Program-made: the position numbers and the translations under genes
Assembly: GCF_001949145.1 (NCBI RefSeq)
Contig: NW_019091628.1
Location: 210,873-274,872 of the forward strand
Direction of reading: 5' to 3'
Length of the DNA stretch: 64,000 nt
DNA from: Acanthaster planci
Lineage: Eukaryota; Echinodermata; Asteroidea; Valvatida; Acanthasteridae
Shown: positions 1-13,200 of the stretch, in pieces
How positions within the stretch are numbered: position 1 is the first letter of the stretch
Layout: each line of letters begins with the position of its first letter
The notes under the pieces: generated by a model
Databases searched by the model: none
Seen by the model: only the letters and a program-made list of their open reading frames with translations
Told to the model about the DNA's origin: nothing

Positions 1-281
1 AAAATTTGTGATTTTCCCACTCGGAACTTGTCATTCCTGAGTTAAACATGCACATACCTAGACCACTGTTCCCGTTTGGGTACACTCTTCCAACTGCGAG
101 AGTTCTCAATTAGGACAAGCTCTATTCTCATTGGTACACTCTCTAGCATTCTGACTTCTTAGATGCTCCTTTAAGAGTCTCAGTTTCAACAGCACGCATG
201 ACAACCTCGCTCTGTGTTTACCGTTGGAATGAAGTCTTCATCCACGGGAAACATTGTTTTTTTAATTTTACCTTTTCCAAG

Positions 282-1276
282 ATAACTGGCGTGACGACGC
301 TGGGCAGTCGTCAGAAGGTCCACGGCAGGTACAAGCAAGCATGGGTGAGCGCTTACGGAGTGGACGTCAGACTGGACAGCATGGATCCCTGGACGGCAAT
401 GCGTGATACAAAAGGCAGTGAGCAGGTAGGCAGCCAAACTCTATTTTAAGGGCGTCCAAGTCGTCGGTTGCAAGACGTGCACAAAGAAGACAGACTAGCG
501 AAGTGAGTTCGTGCTAGTGGGTGGGCCTTCTCCCCACTCTGGAGACTTTCGTCTGGAAAGTCAAGACAGCTTTGCTGGGATAAAAAGTTGCCCCCATCGT
601 GAGTTTGATCCCCAAAACATCTAACGTTTGTCAGTCTATAGTCACCAGGTCCATAATTTCATCTTCTGTTGCAAAGTCTTGTTTGTTGACACAATAAACG
701 GCGAGAAGGACGGACCTAACGACTAAATGGTCACGGACGCTTTACTTCAACACGTATGTGTGACGTTGCGTTAGTGCTTGACTTAGATTACTTGTTTTGA
801 TCTTGAAGTAAAATCTAAACAGTTGGAAGTAATTTTGACCAGCGTAATTTGTGTTTCAACACCACTCTGTAATGGAGCATTTCATTGGGCTGTCAAAAGT
901 TTTTCCGTTGAGACCAAACAGTTCCACCAATGGGAATAGAAATCATTTGATGTGAAATAAGTGGCTTTTAAACACAAATACTCAGTATGGTACACTTAGG
1001 TTTTATCTTTGTGTAAATTCGGCCGCTTGAGTTCAGATAAAGAATACAAGCAAACCGTTTTCAATGTTATGCTTAATGGCACATCTATTTGACGCTTACG
1101 GGGAAGCAGTCAACCGAATCTGCGATCCTTTGTGTTGCAGTTTTACGGAAATAGGGACACGAACACCCCGGTGACAAACATGTTTGCCGAGCCCATGCGG
1201 GCGCGTTACGTACGCATCAAGCCCATCTCGTTTTACGGCGAAATCACCATGCGCCTGGAGGTGAAAGGCTGCAAAC
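282..1276 (+). CDS. Sfp1-like exons: discoidin (F5/8C) domain 1, C-terminal two thirds
   Basis: Exons 282-425 and 1141-1276. The first encodes the strand beginning ITGVTTLGSR, then the W-V-S-A-Y-G-V core strand and a D-P-W segment; the second encodes FYGNRDTNTPV, then ARYVRIKP and the closing MRLEVKGC. These are the standard landmarks of the discoidin beta-barrel (ligand-binding turns around GN.D and ARYVRI). The N-terminal part of the domain, carrying the opening Cys and the LG...I.D..I.ASS region, should be in an exon before position 1. Discoidin domains bind glycans, phospholipid or matrix proteins. Confidence 0.85.
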
Positions 1277-4200
1277 GTAAGTGCAATATTGGTAGTAGGG
1301 TAGTGAAAATATGTGGAACTTCTGTTGACGAGTGTTATCAGAAATTAAACTATGTTACTATGCTTGAGTACCAATGTAGGATGACTTGAGTCCAGACTCG
1401 GTCCCATTTCTTTGAGTCATGACTCGGCATGGCCTCCAGGCTTTTTCAACTTGGCCCGGCTCTGGCTTGGATCGAGTAGATTCAGCCATGTCATTGTTAA
1501 ATACTGCTTTACCATATCTTAACCACTCCTACTCGTCCTAGTTAAACAGAAAAATGGGATTTTTTTGTCAAAATTGCCCGTTTGTTCTGTGATGTGAGCA
1601 TGTTCGTTTGATTTTCAGTGGTTTGATTTTGTTTCGTCTGCTCAGAGCTATGTGATGCAGAGATCGGTTCTTTCCCGGTCAAGCGCCACGTTACATCGGA
1701 CAACTGGTTTGTCGTCAACGCTGGCGACCCCATCAACTGCATGGGCCACGTCGTGGCCTGGAAAGTCATCCACGCCCGCGAGGAACCACTGGAGGCATGG
1801 GTCCTGCGACCCCTGAAGTCGGAGCCGAATGGTTTCACGCTCATAGGGAGCACCCACATCCCGGCCGGCCCCGTCGACAAAGAGATGGAGTACGAGCTGA
1901 ACGACCAGCAGCAGATACCCGTGCACACCGGCGACGTGATCGGTTTCCTGTACGAGCGCAACCCGCTCTACTCCAGCGAGGACGGGGAAGAGACGACGGA
2001 CTACGAGTGGCTGCACATCCGCGACATCTCCAACTATGAGACCATGAAGCCGGGGTTGTCGCTGCGCTTCAACGGCGGGCAGGGCAAACGGGCCTTCTCC
2101 GCTGTCGCAGTTCTGCAGTGTAAGTGATCACTCTTGGGGTCATCCAAAGTCTTGTCTATCTCTCCTGTATATGACTTCCGTGTCACGAAGTGAGTCCTTC
2201 AAGTTCACGGCCACAAGCTTATTGCTTACTGTTTATACGAGGCTAAATTGAAGTATCTTTTTCACTGGGTTCCAGCAACAAATGCTTGAAACTGATCGTA
2301 GAGCTTGAAATATTAAAGAGGAGTTTGAGGCCAAGGACTTGGAGCCACCAGACGTCCATGTTGTTCCATTTCTGACAGACTTCTTCCGGCATCTGGATTT
2401 CATTCGTAGAAGTTTGGTATTCTATCATCTCTCGTCTCACTACCTGAAGCTGTTTTTTTATTTTCATAAAACAATTCATCCTGCAGGTTGAACTAAAGAT
2501 CGTGTGACTAGTTCTACTGAGTCCAAATTTGAGTCCAGCTTCCAAGGTTACAAAGTAATTCCTTTGCAAAGACACCCTAGCACCTGTCATGTTTCAATTA
2601 ACCTTTTCCACCAAAAAAGGCAACATTGAATTGTCTTGAACTTATGAGGGAGACGGTGTTTGAAATGAAATAGCGACCCGATGAAGATGGTGACACATCC
2701 AAAAATATCATGGTTTGAGCGTGGGTAGTCGCTTTTAGCTCCTTGAGATATTGGGAGTTGACAAACTACATGTAGTTACCTTGCCAGCCAAAAGAAATCG
2801 TGTTCAGGTGCCATTAAAATTTCAGGAGCAAGGGCACGTAGGTGTGCCACCGTGTGTTCATGTTCTGTGTGCATTTAGCATGGCTAGGGAGAATGGTCAG
2901 GGGTGCCTTACCTGGGTCACGGTTTCACTGAACTGTGCGATGGCCCTGTTTGACTTGTGCGCGGATCCTCCGGAGGGCGCCTGTGAACAGCAAACGTAGC
3001 GCCTGGCATGCGGTAATGAATGGACCAATGAGAGGTGGGCTCTCAGTCATGAATATGTACGAGGTAGGGTGAGAACGGCTGAGCCCTTCACAGTTCCAGT
3101 TTGGTTTACGTAGGTTTGCTATTTAGCTATGCGTTGGCATTCATGATTTCCATTATCTCTGTTTTATATCACAGCTTCCAATGGAGTTCCTGTACCGCCA
3201 GGTGTGTCTTTTTTGTCATTGACTGAATCGAGAAATTTAGCTTCCGTTCAACTATTTTATCACATAATGCATTGCAGTAGGAATGTCTTAATTCAAACGT
3301 TGACGTAACTTGTTAGCCAGATCTTTTTCATGTCGAATTTCGCATTTCAGCCCAATGCATGGGTGAAATGGGACTCAGTATGGACAAGATGTCAATTCCT
3401 GATGAGTCGTTCTCGGCAAGCAGTCATGTGAAGGGCCACACCCCAGCCCGGGGCCGCCTGAATACGCTGTACAGCCAGACGGGCATGCGGAGCGGCTGGA
3501 CTCCACGACGGAGGGACAGGAGACCATACCTGCAGGTGGGTGTGAAATTTGCCCGTTGGTGTTATATATGACATTGCCTCAGGGGCCCGGTTCCAGATGG
3601 TCGGCTAGATGGTCCAAACCATCCACGGGTAACTCTCACTCAAACTAGCCCTGTATTGGAGAGCAGTTCAGAGCAGTTCCGAATTCCAATTCAATGCCAG
3701 TTTTCACACACACACCCAAGAGAATAGGAGCTGTTAGATTGGGCTTCATTTGAAGTGGACGTATCCACCGTGCCTCTTCCTTCGCATCATTTTGTAAGGT
3801 TGATCTTGGGGAGCAGCGGCACCTGTCCGGGATCATCACTCAGGGCAGGCACTCGAAGCATGACTGGAGGAGCGTGGTGCAGCAGTACTTGGGACAGAAG
3901 TGGGGCCGGCGCAGGAGACGACCCTTCCGAAGGCAAGCTTGGCTCATCGCCTATTTCGTCAAGCACAGCTTGGACTGTGAGCACTGGGACTTTGTGAGGA
4001 TGCCCAACGGGCAACGTCAGGTAATCATTTTGGAATGCTGTATTGGAAGACAGTTAGTATGTCAGGTCATCAAAATCTTTTTTTTAAGTTGGGGGAGGGG
4101 AAATTTATTTTGCCCTGGCTGGCTGGTTTTAGCTAGATGAGCTCCCCTCGGTAAGCTTGGTAGTCGATTAGTAAGAAGGTTACATCAGTACAAAGCAGGA

Positions 4201-7200
4201 GGACATTGGTTTGAGGCCCACCCAAGTGAATTTGTGAATTTTCTTCCCAAACCGTAGGTCAACACTGAGTTAACAGGAGTTGAAGAGCAGTGTATTGGGT
4301 AGAGAGTTGTACATTGGTTACCTTGTATTTCATTCATGAAAGAAAAGAGCTGTTCAATTAACCTCCAACCCAAAATCTGGATTATAAATGCAGAGATTCT
4401 GGAAGACGCCTAATGAACGGCTTTGGATGATAGCGAAAGAGCAGCTTGTAGAAAAATTGTAGGCATATCACGAGGAATGCTCGTTTGGTCGGACTTGAGT
4501 CTGCTACATAGATGACTCGCAGTTTCCAACCGTCTATGTTTTTTTCTCTCGCCAACAGCTGTTTGAGGGCAACGTGAACCCCAGCACCCCGAGGACCAAC
4601 TACCTGGATCGGCCGGTGACGGCGAGGTGCATCCGCATCCAACCCAAGAGGCAGCGGGGCTTGAAGATCGGGCTGAGGCTGGAGCTCCTCGGCTGCTCAA
4701 GTGAGTTCCTCTGGTTGAAATTGGTCGTCCCAGTTTCATCCAAGTAAATAAATATCCTTGTATTTTTATTTTAATCGTAGAGAATACAATCTCAAAAGGT
4801 CAGAGGAACGAACTGTTGGCATATTTTTATCCATAGTTCCCACCCGTACGTTTTGGTCAGATTTTTCTGGGTTGTAGAGTTCTTAAGTTGGGGTGTCGTA
4901 GTGAAGACCCTCGCAAGGCCATTCCCGAAACCAGTCACAAGTAACTATGGTGGCAGGGTGGATTATGACAAAGGAATGCTTTTGTTGCTGTTCAAGTATT
5001 TTGAAGTAGCTTGTGGCTGGAATTCAGGCTGGATGTCGAATTTCGGTCCTGTGGTGGTATTGTGCCGGTCTGACGGGGTGTCAAACGCAACATTGTTAAG
5101 TTGATGAATATGGCTCTTAGTTGCACATTCATAAGTGTGACAAGCTGATGTTAATCTGTGCTGTTGCTTGTTCTTAAGTTGTAGGGTTGGATGAGTTGGA
5201 AAGCTCATTCCGTAGAGTACTATCCCAGTAGGATTGCAGGTTCAAATCTCGCTACAGTAAACTTCTTTGTGCAATCGAAAGTTGACCTCCTCTGTGTCTG
5301 TTTGGGTGCATTTGATGCCTTTTTTTAAAGAAAGTGCAAAGCAGTTTTCCTCACAATGTCTCCTACAGAACATAAACATAGCAACCAATAGGTGTATCTA
5401 ACTTTCTTCGGAAATGCTCGGCATGCCAGTATTCCACTCACAAATCAAGGCAAACTTTGCAACTTTTCCGCACACACTTGTTACAAACTCTCTCCTTTAC
5501 AGTTGACCCGTGCACCAGCAGCCCCTGTGAGCAGGGAGGCACTTGTAAGCAGACGTCAGGCTTGGATGCAGACGGGTTTGTCTGCCAGTGTCCGCCGGGG
5601 TGGACGGGAAGCAGATGCGAGATCGGTAAGGCTGCATCCGCCAGCCCATTGGTTGACAGACTGATTGATCTGTAGCCTTAACTCCCTCTGAGTGCGCGAA
5701 AATAATCGTGCGAGATCTACTGAGGCTAATATTTTCAGTCAGCACATGGGCCAAATTAGCGTGCGTGGTAGAATGCTTACATGTGTGTCAGTGGTTAGAG
5801 GTTTGGGACTTTTGGGGTGCGTTCGAGCAAGGTACTCGCGTTAACACAAGTATACTCCTGAGGACTCGAATGGCTGGATTACGACCTGAGGGTCAGCGAG
5901 AGTATTCTCTCGCAAGAGGGGAGTATACTCCTGTACCCGAATGTAATGCGCACGCATCCTTCTCGCATTAACCGGAGTAACCGCGCGAACGCACTTACGA
6001 GGTTAACAGTGCTTTCTGCAGTAGTGCATAGCCCCCGTGCCCCCTCTCCGCCAGCCCCCTCACTGGGACCTCAGAAAAAAACGAGAACTTCATTTATTTT
6101 TTTTTTCAATGCTGGGGTCATATTCTTTGAGGTACCTCCCTCCTGAATAGATGACTTCACCCGCATTTATGCCTCCATTTGTCACTTGCTGGGCAAATGA
6201 AGTTAGGTGTCCATTTAGAACATACTATAGAAGGCGGAGTAAAGGACAAACTGGGTTCTTGTCCTTACCTGCTTCCCATCCTTGTTTCCGGTTTCAATTT
6301 TTTTTTTTTTTTGGCAATGTCTTTTGAGTTTTTACTTGTGTTATGACAGAAAGTGTAGAAAGAAAACTTAAGGGTGGAAGTTCCTTCAGTGTCAACAAAT
6401 GGGTAAAATAAAATTCCATCGGCCATCTTGGAAAAATCTGCCATCTTTAATGTTAAAAAATGCCTGCTGCCCTCTTTTTCAGAAGCCTGGACAAAAACTT
6501 GTTTCATATTCAGCTTCGCCTTACAACGTTTTTCAAAACTTTGTACGCAGTGGAGGGCTCGTGTCGCAGTGCGGGAGACTCCCACTACCACACGTTTGAC
6601 GGCCGGCATTTCTACTTCCCTGGCGAGTGCACATACACCCTGGCCAAAGACTGCGCAAACGGGGAGACGCCGACGTTTGACATCCTCACCAACAATGCTG
6701 CTGCCGGCCGCGAGATTTACATCTTCACCAACAACATAGTGAGTGGTCTTGGGCAAAGAAGTTTGCATTCATTTACTGTTCTTTCCAATATTTAAGTAAT
6801 TTTTTTCTGTGTCTAATATCATTTGCCACTTTGTATTCTGAAGGCTCAGTGGTTTACACTGTTCAGTGAATATTTTGAGAGACCTCGTACCTGGACGATT
6901 TCTGGACCAGCGTTTGTTCCTTATTGCAAAATAAACGTCATCTAAAGTGGAGAGGCATATTTGCATGTTTTCTTTCAGATGTTTGAGTTCAAACAAGAAG
7001 GCGTTGTACATGTGGACGGAGAAGCTTGCGAGTTACCCGTCAAACGCAATGGCGTGTCAGTTGTCCACAACGCCTACACCGGGGTGGTAGGTAGACCAAA
7101 CTTGACTTCACAAACCAATTTATTATTTTTCTTAATTATCTGCCTGTTTGTTTCTACAGGCTACCTGCAGACACGCAGCTCTAGAGAACACATTATCAGC

Positions 7201-10200
7201 AGGTCCGGAAAAAGTGCTGGAATTTGATCATGATATGGCAGTCCAGGTCATGTTCGATGGAGGTCTAGCACAGTTATCAATGTTTAATCACCAACGATTG
7301 CCTCCCACCAATACGATACTTTGGAAGTGTTACTGTATATGGCTCAGATTAAATATCGAGTTTATTTGCAAGTGCGTCAGAAAACGTTATGTTTAAAAAG
7401 TGCAGTAAGCCCAAATAAAAAACTGAGAACTGGGATTTTTTTTAAGTGAGCCACTGTCAGTCACCAACTTCTGAAGAAAAACAATGTTTTTATAATCTTT
7501 TACTATTATTTTTCTTACATTGTCTGCTTGGATTCCGCATTTGAGGGTGGCAAGTTCTAAGAATGTATTAACTACGAGTTGTCATTTTGCCACCTGCTAT
7601 CAGTTGCTGCAAACAACGTATGGTTTCACTGTGGAATGGGATGGCCACCATCGGGTCATTGTCAACCTGCCGGAGTCATACGCCAATGCCGTTTGCGGAC
7701 TGTGCGGCAATTTCAACAGCGACAAGGAAGACGACATCCCCCAAGTAAGTCAAGGGGCTGCTCTCTCTCTTGCGAATGCCTGGCCGGTGCATGAGTGGTT
7801 ATATACAACCCTTGATTTTACATGTCCGAAGTGGTTAGGTGCTAAAAACCATCTGAAATGGGTCTCGATTCAAAACTAGCTATGACAATTGAAACAAAAC
7901 GAAATAGTTTTGCAAGTTTGCTGTCTAACCACTGCTGCTGTCGCACAAGTATTGCTCGCTGGCTTGATGCCACCAAGTCGGCTGTTGACATTGGCCTGTT
8001 GTAGATTGTAGGTTATTTGACGGTTATTTTGTGAAGAGACCTGGGTCTGCTCTTTTTACGTCACGGCCATGTTTTTACCTACAAGTGGCTGCTAAAACTA
8101 TGGCCAGCCGTTAGTACAAAAGTGAAAGAATACTTCACCGAACTAAAACTCTATTGCAAAATACTAGGTGAAAATGTAACCGTCTTTAAAGATAATACGG
8201 CAAATGTGTAATTGAAACCAACTGAGGCAATATTTTTGCAAACGTTGGCTGCCCGTACCAATTGTTGGCAAAATGAGAGTGGTCTCTTAATCAGTAGCCA
8301 AATAAATTTACAAAATCAAAGAAGGCTACAAAAAAGACACCCAACTCGTGAAGAATTCATGATTTCCTCGTTACATTTGCTGCGAATCTCTATTTTTTTT
8401 TTCTTTTGTCATCTTTGTTTGACTAGGATGTGTCCGAGATGCAGTATGGAGAGACTTTTGCCGTGGATCCCGAGAACTGCGAGGTCTGCCAAAAATGCCT
8501 GTTGGATAAACCGTACATCCTCAATCCCGGCAAACAGGCCGAGGCTAATGAGCTATGCAACCCAATCAAGGACCCACTTGGTAAGAATCTATTCAAATCA
8601 AATCTATTCACAATCATTTGTTCCTTCCCCCGCCCCCAAACTCTGAGCCTTTTTTACGTTGCGGTACCTCATTAATCCTGACCAACTCATTTCAAGTTGT
8701 AAAACGGAAGTGCACGTAGGACTTCTGTGAAAATCTGCTGGACTGCTGTACGTGTTCCAAAGGAGTACAACCGTGCTTCATAAAGAGATAGCGAGACGTT
8801 TGATGCTATGCCCATCAGGATTCACTCACCAACTGCCTGACAAAGTGTCAAGCAAAGGGAACCAACATCCATGTCTTGGAGCTCAAGCTCTGTGTACATG
8901 TGACCCATAGTGCCGGTGACCCTCAGTTGAACCAAGAGCTTCTAAAAACTTCACTAGAGATAGCGAATTCAAAAAATTCAAAGCACAAAAAAAAAGAACA
9001 AACAAAAAACACAAGAAGGGAAGTAATAGTCTTCGGTAATGGGGTCATTCCATGAGGTTGGGGCTCCATTTGTGACGGTGTCCTTGTTATATGGGTAACT
9101 TTTACCACCCGTCATGACCTGTAGACTAGGTCCTTTACTCTGTAACCATAACACACACCTCTGTATTCAGCCTTGCAAGATGTACAACAATGTCAATTTG
9201 GAATCCACATGCAGGGAAATAACTGTTCATTTTTACGTAACCCATGTCACAATTGACACTGTCACAAATTGTGCTCCAACTTCATGGAATGACCCAGTGG
9301 TATTTCACCAGTTCTCAACTGTCCTTCAACTTTCAGTTCGAATTGGTTTGTTTAAAAAAACAAAGTCACCCCCGTTATGGCCCAAAGGCCAAATTCTGGT
9401 TGTTAGTAAGAAACTTAAAACTAATTACAATAAAACTAATGAAACTAATATCGAGATAAAAGAACAAGATAAGCATGTGCTAAAAAAAGAAAAAGGAAAT
9501 GTATGACAAATAGGCATAGGAACACCCAAAAAGGCTCTCTCTGAAAGGATTCCTGCATTGGTTTGGTGCACTGCAGGTCCGTTTGCGCGTTGCCACGGCG
9601 TGGTCAGCCCGGACGAGATTTATGACGACTGCCTGCAGGACGTCAGCGACTCGGACTCGCTGAGCAGTGTCCCCCGCTGTACCCAGTTTGCCGAGTACGC
9701 CGACGTGTGTGCCGAAAACGGTGTGGTCATTACGTCATGGAGGGAGAAGGGGCTGTGCGGTAAGTTCTCGCTCTCTCTGAGTATTCACCTCGAGCTGAAG
9801 CCTCCTCATTGGTCGAAAAGAGCCGCGTTGGTCGGGAGTATCCATTTTGTTTGTCGTGATGCGACTACAACGCTTGCATCTCCTAGTCGTTTGTAAACAG
9901 GCGATGCACAGTTCTGACCAAAGGAGCCTCCATTGCTGGGAAATAACGCCCTCTCTTGGTCCATCTCGAGGCCCATAGACAGTGACTAATTAATTTAAAT
10001 TGAATAACTTTAAAAAAGAAATTCCATTACTAGTAATAAATCATTTATTAAGAATATCTGTACATGAACTAGTGGCGTTGTAGTTGAGACCTCTTAAAAT
10101 CCCACAAGACCCCACAAGACCAACGCTACACCAACGCAAGACCTCTGGTCTAAACTCAAGCCACAAATTATTCAAATGAACTGCAACAAAAGCACTCCTT

Positions 10201-13200
10201 CGTCATTGTTCACCCTGTTATTTGTGATTGGTCTTGTGTCTGGTCTTGTGTCTGATCTCATGAATGGTCTTGGAATGGTCTCGGCTACAACACTTTGAAC
10301 TCGCTCAGGAATAGCATGCTATTTTGAAGTTACCAGGAGAGACATTTCTTTCAAGTATTCAAACAATCTTATGCAAACGTTTTGTTAGTGGCTACACGTA
10401 TTTAGAATGGGATCTTTGCCATTTTGTGAATAGGTTTTCTTCAACACATGCTTTTATCGTTATCCAAGCTTTATTGAAGCATCTGTTCTTTCCAAAGTCT
10501 TTTAGAGTGGATCAGGTATGAGCTCTTTTGGGGGGAAGCCTTTTAATTCAATGTAATGGTAAACATGACTTGAATATTTGAGTAACAATGGGAAGTGTTG
10601 TGGTGACCGCGATGTCTTCACCAATCCCAGAAGTAGAGTTTCTTGGAGAGTCGGACCACTGAGCACTGACTTGATGCCTGCCCAAACACTGAGTCCTCCT
10701 CTAGGTGCTTTGAGCCTCGTTGAGGTTGATGAAGACACTGTGAGCTGGCTATGCAGAGATATCCCCCTGTAATGTCAAACTTTGGGTTTTGTGACGAGAT
10801 GCTCAGATGTCATAGAATGTTACGTCTAGATTAAGAATGAATAAAAATTTAAAAAACAATATTGACATCATTTCCAGGGATCACGTGCCCTGCTGGCATG
10901 ATCTACACACACTGTGGTAGTGCGTGCCCGGCCACCTGCGGTGACCCCCACGCCCCCAAGACCTGCACCAGGCCGTGCGAGGAGACCTGCCAGTGTCCTG
11001 AGGGGTTACTGAAGGAGGGCGACAAGCTGTGCGTGGTGCCCTCGGAGTGTGGGTGCACGGATAACGGCTGCTACTTTGAGGTAAGTGTTGCATGCCCAAA
11101 TTTTTGCTTTGACACAATTCACAGAACTAAGTTTCTTTGGATGATTTTCTGTGTGGTGTCATTTTCAATCCAGTGACGTCAGTATTCATAAAGCAAGCCC
11201 GAGCAATGACTGTAGTCAGTATACTATGACGATCGTCAGCTAAACGATGGGTCATTGGATTATCAAGTCTACCCTTTGGAACTGGGCCCTGAGCCACAGT
11301 TGCATCACTGGTTACCAAGAGCCTTTTTCATAATTAAATACAGAGGGAACCTATTGTATCCGGTGTGCAAACTCAAATGAAAGAATTGAACTTGACCAAA
11401 TGAACAGATGAAAGGAATGCTGAAGCCTGGCCTAATAGGTGGAAACTAAACGCAAGAAAATTTAACAATTTTTGCTTCTCCTTTTACACAATTGGGTTAG
11501 CCGCCATACTGAATCACTTAGCATAACAATGGATATTACAGAACCGTTGGCATGAAAAGCACAAGATGGCAGACACCATGGTCGAGTTCGGGCGTCCTGT
11601 TCTTGACAGGGGTTTCTTGTTCTCGCGCTTGAACGGCGGGAACACGACTCAAGAACACTGTTCTCGGAACAGGATCACACACCACCTCCTCGTCAGGGTT
11701 TTATAGGAACACACGGAAAAACTCGTGAGAATTTGATTTTTGAACAGCTGCAAAAAGTAGAGAGATGGCTTCCAAAGCCATAGACAATGGGAAGTTTTGT
11801 AAAATTTAACATTTATTATTTTCCGTAACACAGAAATGAATGTTCCTGTTTATATAAAAAAGAATTCAGCCCATCCAAACATTAACTCTGAATATCTTAG
11901 CCTACATGGACGGCGCCATGTTCCATGTTGCTTGTCACTAACTACCAGTGACAGCCGGTTGTTTGTTCCCATTGTTTGAGCGGCCGACCCATGAACAACA
12001 AATCAAGCTGTTCGTGAACATACGGGAACAAGCCGCCCGAACTCGGCCACTGAGTCAAGGATAACAGCACCACCTTGAGACTCTGGAACCAAAATGGCTG
12101 ATCATTATGTGTGCTGTACATCATGCAGGTGTTATGCTCTGATGCATAATCCACCATTTTGGTTCCAACAGTTGAGACACTCACAGTCAAATGGCACTGC
12201 TTTTGAAAAGTTTGTGATAAAAATGTGGAACATTTTAGTCAGTGAAGTGCCGTCATCAGTGCATGGCACTCTTGGTCATTTTCAGTCAAAAAAACAGGTG
12301 ATAAACACAAAGCCGATGGGTCACTTTGGCTCTGGACGGACTAACATTCCCAATCAGACTACAAGAGTATGTACTGTTTAAGTACACGAGCGCTTAATGA
12401 ATCCACTTTAAGATGAAGTTTGAGAAGGGAATGCTTTGGTGGCCTATTTGTTTCGAAGGCACGTTGAAACTCGATGCCACTGAGCGGAGAGCAACGAGCG
12501 AAACACTTTCCGCATCTCCGCATTCCTCAAATAGTAAATGATGACATTGAGCCAGCTGTTGGTCATCAAGAGGACGTCGCACAGGGCATCCAGGGTCACC
12601 GGGACATCGGTCTTCAGCTGGACGATGATCCGCACCATGTCCGGCATCCAGCCAATCAGCAATGCGGCGGCGATGATGACAATGGTGGTCAGGGTCCTCG
12701 TTGCGGGCTGATGGTGGCCGATCAGGTGCGCTGGTGCAATACGACGGGCCTGCCTTCGGGCGATAATCAATATGTGGGCGTACAGGCCCATGATGATGAC
12801 CAGGGGGATCAGTGTCGTTAGAATGTTGTTTGGGCCTTGGTTTTGTCCTTTCCATGTGCAAGAGTGTGCATTTAACCCGTCAACAAGTCCAGTGATGACA
12901 ATGCAGCTTATAATCGTGAAGGCAGTGATAAACTGCGAGCAGCGCACTGTCAGCATGGCCAAATATCGCAGCGGGTAGACAATGGCAACGTAGCGTTCCA
13001 AAGTCAACAACAAAAGGGACATCAGCCCAGCGTAGACAAACACCTCGTTCATAATTTTAGATGCCAAGCACGCGACCGGGCCGAAGGGCCACTTCCCCGC
13101 GATGTACTCAACCGTCGTTGGCAAGGCAGTGAAAATGCCAAATCCGATATCACACGCCGTCAGAGCTGTCAGAAACACTTTGGTGACGTCGTTGATGCTG

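Noticed and set aside
1542-2039. Antisense and alternate-frame open frames over 1542-2039
   Set aside because: Shadows of the GC-rich exon 1646-2119, which has proper splice sites and joins in frame with its neighbours.
6265-6768. 167-codon minus-strand frame
   Set aside because: Its conserved-looking half is the reverse of VWD exon 6551-6738; the rest contains poly-lysine from a T run.
7148-7396. Possible extra VWD 1 exon after the acceptor at 7159
   Set aside because: Including it breaks the VWD alignment; exon 6979-7086 joins directly to 7604-7744 exactly as the paralogous exons of VWD 2 do, and no good donor closes it in frame.
9760-10877. Additional exon between C8 and TIL 1
   Set aside because: C8 and TIL 1 already join in phase with no missing residues, and no exon-like frame with matching phases was seen.
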